Part shown: positions 45,076 through 53,843 of the stretch, piece after piece | Position numbering within the stretch: the first letter of the stretch is position 1 | How the letters are laid out: every line of letters begins with the position of its first letter | Assembly: GCF_030845175.1 (NCBI RefSeq) | Contig: NZ_CP132542.1 | Coordinates: 930,001 to 994,000, forward strand | Source: Coralliovum pocilloporae | GTDB taxonomy: Bacteria; Pseudomonadota; Alphaproteobacteria; Rhizobiales; Cohaesibacteraceae | Direction of reading: 5' to 3' | DNA length: 64,000 nucleotides | Notes under the pieces: generated by a model | What the model saw: only the letters and a program-made list of their open reading frames with translations | Database searches by the model: none | Told to the model about the DNA's origin: nothing | Position numbers and translations under genes: made by a program

Positions 45076-46548
45076 TCAATTCTCATCATCCGATGGTGCA
45101 GGCACAGCCTTGCCAGCTTCCGGCTTGTTCTCAGGCATCGCCTTTTCTTCTGGCTGGTCGCTGGTTTTCAAGTCATGGAACAGCAGATGAACCGGCTGGT
45201 TGACCCAGGCCGCAATCGCTTTCTGTGCGTGTTCCGGTGTCTCCGTCGTACCGCGTATCCAGTCGTTCACAACCCCTTCGGATTCGCCCAGAAGTGCAAT
45301 CAGGTTCTTGCGTGTCCGCTCACCACCCGCAGCTTCGCTCCTGGCCAAAGCAGCTTCCACACCGAACGCCCAGCGCCCCTTGCCAGCCAGATTTGCAGGC
45401 TTAAACAGGTTTTCCCCGGCCCGGTGCACATTCCCCAGCGCATTCTGGGCCATCAGGCCCGACACGATTGCAAGAAACGAGACAAAGAACGGGCTCAGGC
45501 TGTTGCCCGATCCGCTGGCAGTGGACGGATCAGCGACCACCAGCACACCGGCCTTTGCCAGGATGTAAATCGTGACTGCAGCGGAAACGCCCAGTATGGG
45601 CCGGAAAATATAATAGGATGGAGATTCGTTACGCTCCCCATAGAGGAAACCCTGGGTCAGATGGATCAGACCACCCAGCATACCCATGACCATCACAAGG
45701 ATCAGAATGAGGATTTCAGGCTGCAGTGACACCAGTTTGAAGATTGGAATATAGCTTTTCTCTATGCTCTTGAGGCTCTGGAACTCGCTGGCAATCTTGT
45801 GGAGCTTGACGAATTCCTTGTTCTCACCATCCTTCACCTCGCCACTGACCTTGAACGTATAGCCCGTGACCTTCTGCACATATTCCCGTACGTCGGTAAT
45901 CTGACTTTGCAGGCTCTTTTCGTTTTCAAGATCAGGTTTGCCCGCTTCAATGGCGCTGATCTGCCGGATTTGCACGTCAATCCGATCCTGTACAGCATTA
46001 CGTCTGGTTACAGCCGCCTCGTAGGACAGGCGCAATTCCGTCAGCTTCCCGACATCAAGCTGGGCCGTTGAATCCGCGATCTCGATCGCGTAATTCACAA
46101 AAGACTCCATCGTGCTGTAAGTGGTTGGATAGCGCTCGCGTATCCCGGCCATAGCCTCAGGAGAGACCGCTTCGTAAACTTTCTTGCGGATCTGGATTTT
46201 CAGGGCGGAGACCGCCTCACTCTCCTTCAGCTTCACTTCCTGAAGAGCTTTCAGGCTGTCATTGGCCTGCTGAACATCATCCCGGTAGGCACGATTGCGA
46301 TCCTCGCGATCGCTCAGCTTGTCTAGATAAAGCGCGATATCCTTGACCATCGAAATGGACACCGCTTCACCATTGATCTGGAGACTCTGCGCCTTGTGCT
46401 GCATCTGGTGCGCTGCAAGCGTCAGGACGACCGCAAGAATACAGAAGAGATAGAGAACAATCAGATAACTGCCAAGCAGGATCATCCGCCCCTGGCTGAA
46501 CAGATCAAAAAGTGTCGACAGAAAAATCTGAAACCGTGTCTTCGACAT
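45076..46548 (-). CDS. Coiled-coil membrane protein, 490 aa
   Basis: No family is recognised. One membrane helix near residues 23-46 is followed by a roughly 220-residue, heptad-rich region, and then three or so helices at about 280-300, 318-340 and 355-380. The C-terminal 60 residues are rich in Pro, Glu and Lys and look disordered. The start at 46548 follows a GGGGGAGGG stretch. The layout suggests a large periplasmic helical domain held between membrane anchors. It sits downstream of nnrU and upstream of the L,D-transpeptidase on one strand, which hints at an envelope role. Confidence 0.7.
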   Translation of the reverse strand: MSKTRFQIFLSTLFDLFSQGRMILLGSYLIVLYLFCILAVVLTLAAHQMQHKAQSLQINGEAVSISMVKDIALYLDKLSDREDRNRAYRDDVQQANDSLKALQEVKLKESEAVSALKIQIRKKVYEAVSPEAMAGIRERYPTTYSTMESFVNYAIEIADSTAQLDVGKLTELRLSYEAAVTRRNAVQDRIDVQIRQISAIEAGKPDLENEKSLQSQITDVREYVQKVTGYTFKVSGEVKDGENKEFVKLHKIASEFQSLKSIEKSYIPIFKLVSLQPEILILILVMVMGMLGGLIHLTQGFLYGERNESPSYYIFRPILGVSAAVTIYILAKAGVLVVADPSTASGSGNSLSPFFVSFLAIVSGLMAQNALGNVHRAGENLFKPANLAGKGRWAFGVEAALARSEAAGGERTRKNLIALLGESEGVVNDWIRGTTETPEHAQKAIAAWVNQPVHLLFHDLKTSDQPEEKAMPENKPEAGKAVPAPSDDEN

Positions 46549-46653
46549 GGTCCAACGCCCTCCCCCAAACAGAACGCAACACACGAATGGAGTGCATTTT
46601 CTCTGATACTAGCGGAAAAGAACGGAAATCACCAGAACAGGACACATTTGCAG

Positions 46654-47331
46654 TTAACGCACGAGAGCCACCGGGTCAGCACCAATCAGCCACAGGTGGG
46701 CTCCATGCATGAATCCCATATAGATGATCAGCCCCAGACTTCCGCCGATCAGAACGGACGCGGTTTTCAGTCCTCTCACCCTGATGAACGGGACTGCGCC
46801 AGCACCCGATACGGCCGACAGCCAGGCCTCTCGTCCCATCAGCCGTTGCATGCGCTTGTCAAAACCAAAGCTGCCCATAAGCGCGAAGAATGCAAAACTG
46901 CCGAACAGCAGGACAGAAATCAGATCACCATTTGGCGGAATATGAGACAGGGCCCACAGACCGAAGGCCCAAAGAATAGGATGACGCGACAGCACCCCCA
47001 GTGCAGACGGTATCCGGTTCGCATCCCCCTTCCGGAATCCGACAGAGAGAGGGTTGGGCACCAGACTGCCAGCAAAAAACAGGATTGAGGCAACAGGCAT
47101 CACTGCAATCGGCACCCAGGCCTGCCAGACAGCGAAGGACCACAGTTCAATATAGGGGCCGCGTGCTGCAGCCGAGATAATCCAGACCAGAAGCCCCAGT
47201 GACAGGCCGGAATAGAGCACCATATAGGCGGGCCGCCCGATGACAGGGATCAACCTCTCACGCAGAGCCAGTTTGCGTGGCAGAACATGCGCTGCAAGAA
47301 ACACAACAATCGACAGAACGAACTCAATCAT
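46654..47331 (-). CDS. nnrU: NnrU-family membrane protein
   Basis: The protein has five to six hydrophobic helices and the NnrU-family pieces AAHVLPRKLALRERLI at the N-terminus, GRPAYMVLYSGLSLGLL and LSRHPILWAFGLWALSHI, with the conserved SRHP motif. NnrU was first linked to nitrite and nitric-oxide reduction, but many members occur without denitrification genes, and none are seen here. The fold resembles isoprenylcysteine-methyltransferase-type membrane proteins. Starts at 47331 or 47343 are both possible. Confidence 0.85.
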   Translation of the reverse strand: MIEFVLSIVVFLAAHVLPRKLALRERLIPVIGRPAYMVLYSGLSLGLLVWIISAAARGPYIELWSFAVWQAWVPIAVMPVASILFFAGSLVPNPLSVGFRKGDANRIPSALGVLSRHPILWAFGLWALSHIPPNGDLISVLLFGSFAFFALMGSFGFDKRMQRLMGREAWLSAVSGAGAVPFIRVRGLKTASVLIGGSLGLIIYMGFMHGAHLWLIGADPVALVR

Positions 47332-47399
47332 GATCAGCTTCACTCACACACTCGATATGATCCCGGACATCTTCTGATCGAGCCATAAAAGCGCGTGTT

Positions 47400-47927
47400 C
47401 TAAAATGCAAACTGCATTTGGTCGCGGGGAGGATCGCCGGGAACCGGAATATTCTCGTGACGGAGCAGCCAGACCTTCAGATCAAGCCCGCCACCAAACC
47501 CGACCAGAGCACCATTGGCACCAATCACGCGGTGACAGGGCACAATCACAGGCAGAGGATTGGCATTGTTGGCCAGCCCGACCGCCCGGCTGGCACCAGG
47601 ATTACCAAGCCGCCTGGCCACGTCACCATAAGACCATGTTTCCCCGAACGGGATCTGTTCAAGCTGAGCCCAGACCGATTTCTGGAACTCCGTGCCATCC
47701 AGACGGTAATCCAGATCAAACTCTGTCAGCTCACCGGCAAAATAGGCATCAAGCTGGGCGCAAGCTTCCGAAAAACCTGCATCATCCCGTCGCCAGGTCT
47801 CCGCTGGCTGTCGTAACCGATCGCTTTCGGGGAAATGCATGAAGGTCAGATGATCCGCATCACCGCCAATCAGCAGCGGCCCGATCGCGCTGTCGAGAAT
47901 TGTATATCGAATGAGATCATCAGCCAT
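47400..47927 (-). CDS. ogt: Methylated-DNA-protein-cysteine methyltransferase
   Basis: The enzyme repairs O6-methylguanine by moving the methyl group to its own cysteine, a single-use reaction. The active-site motif PVIVPCHRVIG lies near residue 135, preceded by GTEFQKSVWAQLEQIPFGETWSY-type sequence that binds DNA. There is no AdaA domain, so this is the Ogt form. The ATG at 47927 with GGGAG eight bases upstream is chosen. It lies just downstream of mccA. Confidence 0.94.
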   Translation of the reverse strand: MADDLIRYTILDSAIGPLLIGGDADHLTFMHFPESDRLRQPAETWRRDDAGFSEACAQLDAYFAGELTEFDLDYRLDGTEFQKSVWAQLEQIPFGETWSYGDVARRLGNPGASRAVGLANNANPLPVIVPCHRVIGANGALVGFGGGLDLKVWLLRHENIPVPGDPPRDQMQFAF

Positions 47928-47993
47928 GATCGAATCTCCCTGAGAGAGCAATCATCATAACAGGGGATGTTATGCCACGCCGCCCGTTTCCGG

Positions 47994-49982
47994 TTACGTC
48001 TGCTCGGGAGGCATGACGCGAGCCAGCAGGCTGCCATCTTCCACTTGCGCGCCGACACCATCAAACAGCAAATCAACCCGCCCGGCCACAGAAGCCGTCA
48101 AGGTATGTTCCATCTTCATGGCTTCCATCACAAGAACCGGCTGCCCCACGTCAATGATATCGCCATCAGCAACAAACAGCTTGGTGATGACCCCCGGCAG
48201 CGGTGCCGTCAATGTTGTATCACCACCAGCCGCATCATCAGCGTCAGCCAGAAGGTCTGGCAGTTCGAACACATACATCCGACCCTGATGCAGAACAGAG
48301 ACCCGTCCGTCAGACGGAATAATTGTTGCCGTTACGATGCGGCCACCAAGATCGAGGCGATACCGGTCACCATCCGTATCACGAACAGAGACCCCGATTT
48401 CCTCATCTGCCACCGTCACCGTAAAGCGCCCTCCCCCCTGCGCAGTCACCAACAGATCGGACCGGTCTCCCTGATAATCGAGACTGATATGCTGCCGCGC
48501 CTCGCTCCAGTGACGCCAGCCGGACAGGGTCTCCCATGGATCGGTTCCCTCTTTCGGTTTCAAGAGCCCGAGGGCAAACAACCCCGCCACTGCAAACGCG
48601 CCCTTTGGAGGTTCAGCCGGAGCAGTCAGATCATCCAGATGCCGCTCAATCAGACCAGTATCCACATCCCCCCTGGAGAAATCTGCCTGTCGGGTCAGAC
48701 GCGCCAGAAAATCAGCATTGGTCGTGCATCCAACTGCCTCTGTCGCTGTAAGGGCCTGCCACAAGCGGTTCAGCGCGGCATCCCGGTTGGGGCCATGCAC
48801 AATGACCTTCGCGATCATCGGATCATAAAACGGAGTGATCACATCCCCCTGCCGCACCCCTGTATCAATACGGGCAAGCTCCTCAGGCAAGGACAGATGA
48901 TGCAGTTTGCCAGTGGCGGGCATGAAGGTTCTTGACGGGTCTTCCGCATAAAGCCGAGCCTCAAAAGCCCAGCCGTTCAAGGTCAGATCATCCTGCGCGA
49001 ACGGCAGAACCGCACCGGATGCGACAGCCAGTTGCAGGGCAACCAGATCAAGCCCGGTGATCAGCTCAGTGACCGGATGTTCCACCTGCAGGCGGGTATT
49101 CATTTCCATGAACCAGAAGCGATCGGGTTTGAGCCCGTCTGACCCGTCAACGATAAACTCGACAGTCCCGGCACCCTGATAGCCCACGGCCTTTGCCGCC
49201 TTGACAGCCGCGGCCCCCATGGCCTGGCGCATTGCGTCCGTCATACCCGGGGCAGGTGCTTCCTCGATGACCTTCTGATGGCGGCGCTGAAGAGAACAGT
49301 CCCGCTCGAACAGATGCACCACATTGCCATGACTGTCACCAAACACCTGGATCTCAATATGACGCGGAGAGGTGATGTATTTCTCGATCAGAACCCGACC
49401 ATCGCCGAAACTCGATTGCCCCTCTCTCTGGGCAGCCTCAAGCGCAGCCTCAAAGGCGTCCGGTTGTTCCACCAGTCGCATGCCCTTGCCTCCGCCACCG
49501 GCACGCGCCTTGATCAGAACCGGATAGCCGATCTTGTCGGCCTCAGATGCCAGAAAAGCCGCATCCTGATTGTCCCCGTGATAGCCGGGAACCACGGGCA
49601 CACCGGCCTCTTCCATCAGAGCCTTGGCAGCATCTTTCAGCCCCATATCCCGAATTGCAGATGCAGGTGGCCCAACAAAGACAAGGCCTGCAGCCTCAAC
49701 CGCTTCAACAAATTCAGGATTCTCCGACAGAAAGCCGTAACCGGGATGGATTGCGTCTGCACCCGCTTTCCGGGCCGCTTCAATAATCCGGTCACCTTTG
49801 AGATAGCTTTCAGCAACAGCTGGAGGGCCAATCCGATATGCTTCATCAGCAAGCGTTACATGCATCGCATTCACATCCGCATCCGAATAGACGGCTACGG
49901 TGTGAATCCCGAGCTCTCTGGCAGACCGGATAATCCGACAGGCGATTTCGCCGCGATTCGCAATCAGAAGAGATCTGAACAT
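47994..49982 (-). CDS. mccA: Methylcrotonyl-CoA carboxylase, biotin subunit
   Basis: This is the alpha subunit of 3-methylcrotonyl-CoA carboxylase, needed for leucine breakdown. The biotin carboxylase part opens with LIANRGEIACRIIR, has the ATP-grasp Gly-rich loop KARAGGGGKGMR near residue 158, and EMNTRLQVEHPVTE near 290. The C-terminal carrier domain has the biotinyl lysine in EAMKMEHT near residue 625. It starts nine bases after the mccB stop. Length 662 fits MCC rather than the shorter acetyl-CoA carboxylase AccC. Confidence 0.95.
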   Translation of the reverse strand: MFRSLLIANRGEIACRIIRSARELGIHTVAVYSDADVNAMHVTLADEAYRIGPPAVAESYLKGDRIIEAARKAGADAIHPGYGFLSENPEFVEAVEAAGLVFVGPPASAIRDMGLKDAAKALMEEAGVPVVPGYHGDNQDAAFLASEADKIGYPVLIKARAGGGGKGMRLVEQPDAFEAALEAAQREGQSSFGDGRVLIEKYITSPRHIEIQVFGDSHGNVVHLFERDCSLQRRHQKVIEEAPAPGMTDAMRQAMGAAAVKAAKAVGYQGAGTVEFIVDGSDGLKPDRFWFMEMNTRLQVEHPVTELITGLDLVALQLAVASGAVLPFAQDDLTLNGWAFEARLYAEDPSRTFMPATGKLHHLSLPEELARIDTGVRQGDVITPFYDPMIAKVIVHGPNRDAALNRLWQALTATEAVGCTTNADFLARLTRQADFSRGDVDTGLIERHLDDLTAPAEPPKGAFAVAGLFALGLLKPKEGTDPWETLSGWRHWSEARQHISLDYQGDRSDLLVTAQGGGRFTVTVADEEIGVSVRDTDGDRYRLDLGGRIVTATIIPSDGRVSVLHQGRMYVFELPDLLADADDAAGGDTTLTAPLPGVITKLFVADGDIIDVGQPVLVMEAMKMEHTLTASVAGRVDLLFDGVGAQVEDGSLLARVMPPEQT

Positions 49983-49991
49983 GGTCCGGCC

Positions 49992-51599
49992 TCACATACG
50001 GAAAACGCCGAAGCGCGTTTCAGGAACAGGGGCATTCAGGCTGGCAGACAGGGACAGCGCCAGCACGTCGCGGCTCTTGCGCGGATCGATAATCCCGTCA
50101 TCCCAGAGACGGGCCGATGCATAGAGCGGATGTCCCTGATGCTCGAACTGATCAATGATCGGTTGCTTGAACGCCATTTCCTCCTCTTCGGACCACGCGC
50201 CGCCCTTCCGCTCAATTCCGTCACGTCGAACTGTCGCCAGAACGCCGGCGGCCTGCTCACCACCCATCACGGATATCCGGCTGTTGGGCCATGTCCAGAG
50301 GAAGCGCGGCGAATAAGCCCGACCACACATGCCATAGTTTCCTGCGCCGAAAGACCCACCAACCAGCATGGTGATTTTCGGCACCCTTGCGCACGCCACA
50401 GCGGTTACAAGCTTGGCTCCATCCTTGGCGATGCCGCCAGTCTCATATTTGCGCCCGACCATAAACCCGGTGATATTCTGCAGGAACACCAGAGGAATAC
50501 GCCGCTGGCAGCAGAGTTCGACAAAATGCGCGCCCTTGACTGCGCTTTCCGAAAACAGCACCCCGTTATTGGCAATAATCCCCACCGGCATACCATGGAT
50601 ATGGGCAAAGCCCGTTACCAGGGTCGTGCCATAGCGGGCTTTGAATTCATCAAACCGGGACCCATCCACCAGCCGTGCAATCACTTCCCTGATGTCATAG
50701 GGTTGCCTTAAATCCTGGGGAACAATTCCGGCAATCTCGGCCGGATCATAAAGCGGGTCTTCCGGGGTCTGAAGCTCCACATCCATCAGCTTCGGACGGT
50801 TCAGATCAGCAATTGATCGGCGCGCCAGAGCCAGAGCATGGGCATCATCCCGCGCCAGATGGTCCGCAACACCGGACAGTCTGGTGTGTACATCACCACC
50901 ACCCAGATCTTCCGCCGTGACCTCTTCGCCTGTCGCAGCCTTCACCAGTGGCGGACCCGCAAGAAAGATCGTGCCCTGTTCTCGGACGATAATCGTCTCA
51001 TCCGACATAGCCGGCACATAGGCTCCACCGGCGGTGCACGACCCCATCACAACAGCAATCTGCGGAATACCGTTGGCCGACATGTTGGCCTGGTTGAAAA
51101 AAATCCGCCCAAAATGGTCCCTGTCCGGAAACACTTCATCCTGATTGGGCAGATTGGCCCCACCGGAATCCACCAGATAGATACAGGGCAGATTATTCTC
51201 AGCGGCGATTTCCTGAGCGCGGAGATGCTTCTTCACCGACATCGGATAATACGTACCACCCTTAACAGTGGCATCATTGGCAACGATCATACAGTCGCGC
51301 CCGGAGACCCGGCCAACACCGGTGATGACACCTGCGGCGGGTGCGGCACCATCATACATGTCATGAGCCGCAAAAAGCCCTGTTTCGAGAAACGGGGAAC
51401 CGGGATCCAGCAGACGACTGACACGCTCACGTGGCAGGATCTTGCCACGGGCCTCATGCCTGGCGCGCGCAGCATCTCCACCACCGGCAAGTGCCGAACC
51501 GACAGCGCCTTCGACCTCTGCCATGGCGTCTTGCATCGCCGCAACATTGTCCGCAAATCCCGGTGACGCGGGACTGATCTCACTTTTGAGAACCGCCAC
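49992..51599 (-). CDS. mccB: Methylcrotonyl-CoA carboxylase, carboxyltransferase
   Basis: This is the beta subunit that moves the carboxyl group from biotin to methylcrotonyl-CoA. The carboxyltransferase core has [19 protein letters not shown] near residue 200, [20 protein letters not shown] near 340 and [16 protein letters not shown] near 415, motifs of the MccB type. The start is the GTG at 51599, six bases after GGAGG, giving 535 residues, the usual length; the longer reading from 51650 is not supported. A 16-bp palindrome lies at 51632-51647 in front of it. Confidence 0.95.
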   Translation of the reverse strand: MAVLKSEISPASPGFADNVAAMQDAMAEVEGAVGSALAGGGDAARARHEARGKILPRERVSRLLDPGSPFLETGLFAAHDMYDGAAPAAGVITGVGRVSGRDCMIVANDATVKGGTYYPMSVKKHLRAQEIAAENNLPCIYLVDSGGANLPNQDEVFPDRDHFGRIFFNQANMSANGIPQIAVVMGSCTAGGAYVPAMSDETIIVREQGTIFLAGPPLVKAATGEEVTAEDLGGGDVHTRLSGVADHLARDDAHALALARRSIADLNRPKLMDVELQTPEDPLYDPAEIAGIVPQDLRQPYDIREVIARLVDGSRFDEFKARYGTTLVTGFAHIHGMPVGIIANNGVLFSESAVKGAHFVELCCQRRIPLVFLQNITGFMVGRKYETGGIAKDGAKLVTAVACARVPKITMLVGGSFGAGNYGMCGRAYSPRFLWTWPNSRISVMGGEQAAGVLATVRRDGIERKGGAWSEEEEMAFKQPIIDQFEHQGHPLYASARLWDDGIIDPRKSRDVLALSLSASLNAPVPETRFGVFRM

Positions 51600-51631
51600 T
51601 CCTATCCTCCGCCTGTTCACCAAACCCAGAG

Positions 51632-51647
51632 TTCTGAACTCAGAACC
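51632..51647. promoter_or_regulatory. 16-bp palindrome upstream of mccB
   Basis: Seven-base arms GTTCTGA and TCAGAAC flank two bases, 33 bases upstream of the mccB start. This is a good operator candidate for the mccB-mccA unit; it does not look like the known LiuR site. Confidence 0.5.
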
Positions 51648-51746
51648 CAAACCCTAAGCCATTGATGCACAGGACGCCATATCCGATCACAATCGAAAGC
51701 GGGGATAACATAACGTCAGCTGCCCAGGCATGGATGAAGTCTTCTA

Positions 51747-52011
51747 GGGTTCAGACTCATAAATTCCATCCGTTCTGCGGAGGATGGTTTTCTGTTCGGC
51801 GCGGCGGAAATCTGCAGGAAGCCTAGATGGCTTTCAAAGATTTCCAACAAAGCCGGGCTGGAAAACATCCCCGCCCTTCGGGTCTACGGGCAAGACACAG
51901 CCTGCACACGAATCAGGACTTGAATAGGATCCACCTGTCCTGCGTCCTGATTTCCGTCCATTCTGTGTCTTTCTCGTAGACAGAATGGACGGAATTTATG
52001 AGTCTGAACCC
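51747..52011. mobile_element. 265-bp MITE-like element with 31-bp inverted ends
   Basis: Inverted ends of 31 bp (51747-51777 and 51981-52011), both starting GGGTTCAGACTCATAAA when read inward, differ at two positions. TA flanks each end (51745-51746 and 52012-52013) and may be the target duplication. The inside has no ORF of note. Near the right end a 15-bp perfect hairpin (51952-51994) uses part of the terminal repeat. It lies in the gap between mccB and the acyl-CoA synthetase gene. A transposase must act from elsewhere. Confidence 0.8.
51952..51994. repeat. 15-bp hairpin inside the MITE
   Basis: TTCCGTCCATTCTGT pairs perfectly with ACAGAATGGACGGAA around 13 bases. The right arm overlaps the right terminal repeat, so the inner end of the element carries a third copy of the terminal sequence. 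Confidence 0.85.
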
Positions 52012-52072
52012 TAAATCCACTCCTCAGCCTGTAAAGAAAATGCAGTCTGGATGAAAAGGGAGACCCGGCACC

Positions 52073-53707
52073 ATGCTGCCCGACGCTGATTCCTATGATG
52101 AACTGTGCAATGGCTTTGATTGGCAGATTCCTGAATTTTATAATATTGGCGTCGATATTTGCGACAAGTGGGCCAACAGGGAACCGGATCGCCTGGCTCT
52201 GATTGATGTGGGTGACAATGGACAGGTCAGCCACGTCACCTTTGGTGCACTCAAGGATATGTCCAATCAGCTCGCCAACCTGCTCTCCTCACTTGGTGTG
52301 GCGCGTGGGAACCGGATTGGGATTTTGCTTCCCCAAAGTGTTGAAACAGCATCCGGTCATATCGCAGCTCACAAGCTTGGCTGCATTTCCATTCCGCTTT
52401 TCATGCTGTTTGGTGAGGAAGCTCTGGCCTATCGGCTGTCAAATTCCGGCGCAAAGGTGGTGCTGACCAACAGGACCGGGGCAGAAAAACTGTCGGGCAT
52501 CAGGGACGCGCTCCCCGCACTGACAACAATTCTGACCATCGACGGTTCCCATGACGGCAGCCTTGATCTCCATGCCGGGCTTGCTGACCAGTCAACTCAT
52601 TTCGAACCGGTCAAAACCCGTGCGGACGATCCCGCTATCCTCATCTATACCTCTGGCACCACCGGCCAGCCGAAGGGCGCGCTTCATGCACACCGCGTTC
52701 TTCTCGGCCACCTGCCCGGCGTGGAAATGAGTCATGATCTCTTTCCCCAACCCGGTGACCGCATATGGACACCGGCTGACTGGGCCTGGATAGGCGGTCT
52801 CCTCGATGTCCTCATGCCGGCTCTTCATCATGGTGTTCCCGTGGTTGCCAGGCGGTTTGAGAAATTCACGGCAGAAGCCGCTTTTGAGCTGATTGCCGAA
52901 CAGCAGATCCGCAATGCCTTCCTGCCACCAACGGCCCTGAAATTGATGCGCTCTGAACCGGAGCCGGAAAAACGCTGGACATTCGCCATGCGCACCATAG
53001 CAAGCGGCGGGGAAACGCTCGGCACCGAACTGATTGAATGGGGACGAAAGACATTCGGCCTCACGATCAATGAATTCTACGGCCAGACCGAATGCAACAT
53101 GATCGTCTCGTCCTGCGCAAAACTGATGGAAGCCCGCCCCGGCATTATGGGACGCCCCGTCCCCGGCCATGAACTGGCAATCGTGTCAGACAAGGGAGAG
53201 ATTCTGCCACCGGGTACTCTCGGCAATATTGCCGTCAAAAGACCTGATCCTGTCATGTTTCTTCAATACTGGAACAATCAGCAGGCAACAGAACAGAAGT
53301 TTGCCGGTGACTGGCTTCTGACCGGCGACACAGGCCTTCTGAGCGAGGACGGCTGGATTCGCTTTGTCGGGCGGGATGATGATGTCATCACCTCATCAGG
53401 TTACAGGATTGGCCCAGGGGAAATCGAAGACTGTCTGCTTGGGCATCCTGCCGTGCGCATGGCTGGTGTCGTCGGCAAACCGGACCCTCAGAGGACCGAA
53501 ATCGTCAAAGCCTATATCCTCCTTGAGGACGGCACGCTGCCAGGTGACGAGCTGGCGGATGAAATCAAAGCCTGGGTCAAGTCGCGTCTGGCAGCCCACG
53601 AGTATCCACGTGAGGTCGCCTTTGTGGATGCCTTGCCAATGACAACAACCGGAAAGATCATCCGACGCAGTCTGAGAGAACAGGCCTGCGCGGAACTTGA
53701 CGCTTGA
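52073..53707 (+). CDS. AMP-forming acyl-CoA synthetase
   Basis: This ANL-family enzyme activates a carboxylic acid with ATP to an acyl-adenylate and then to acyl-CoA. Core motifs are YTSGTTGQPKG near residue 195, NEFYGQTECN near 335, GDTGLLSEDGW near 420 and the catalytic Lys in TTTGKIIRR near 530. The sequence fits the acetyl/medium-chain acyl-CoA synthetase group; the acid used is not clear. It is divergent from mccB-mccA, across the MITE, and may feed or use the same branched-chain acyl-CoA pool. Confidence 0.92.
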   Translation: MLPDADSYDELCNGFDWQIPEFYNIGVDICDKWANREPDRLALIDVGDNGQVSHVTFGALKDMSNQLANLLSSLGVARGNRIGILLPQSVETASGHIAAHKLGCISIPLFMLFGEEALAYRLSNSGAKVVLTNRTGAEKLSGIRDALPALTTILTIDGSHDGSLDLHAGLADQSTHFEPVKTRADDPAILIYTSGTTGQPKGALHAHRVLLGHLPGVEMSHDLFPQPGDRIWTPADWAWIGGLLDVLMPALHHGVPVVARRFEKFTAEAAFELIAEQQIRNAFLPPTALKLMRSEPEPEKRWTFAMRTIASGGETLGTELIEWGRKTFGLTINEFYGQTECNMIVSSCAKLMEARPGIMGRPVPGHELAIVSDKGEILPPGTLGNIAVKRPDPVMFLQYWNNQQATEQKFAGDWLLTGDTGLLSEDGWIRFVGRDDDVITSSGYRIGPGEIEDCLLGHPAVRMAGVVGKPDPQRTEIVKAYILLEDGTLPGDELADEIKAWVKSRLAAHEYPREVAFVDALPMTTTGKIIRRSLREQACAELDA

Positions 53708-53843
53708 GTTCTCAGAGTAGAGACACATATTCACATCATGATATCTTGAGCAGTTCTTGAGAAAACCTCATTGGCATGGTTCAAGCCCTTCCCATATGAT
53801 CCGCCGCGAATAATCACTCTTTGAAGATTTCGGAACGACCCTC

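Noticed and set aside
49278..50711. 477-codon plus-strand ORF
   Set aside because: It is antisense to mccA and mccB, whose carboxylase motifs are certain; the long open frame follows from codon bias.
51747..52011. A complete insertion sequence between mccB and the acyl-CoA synthetase gene
   Set aside because: 265 bases is too short for a transposase and no coding frame fills it; it is better called a MITE.
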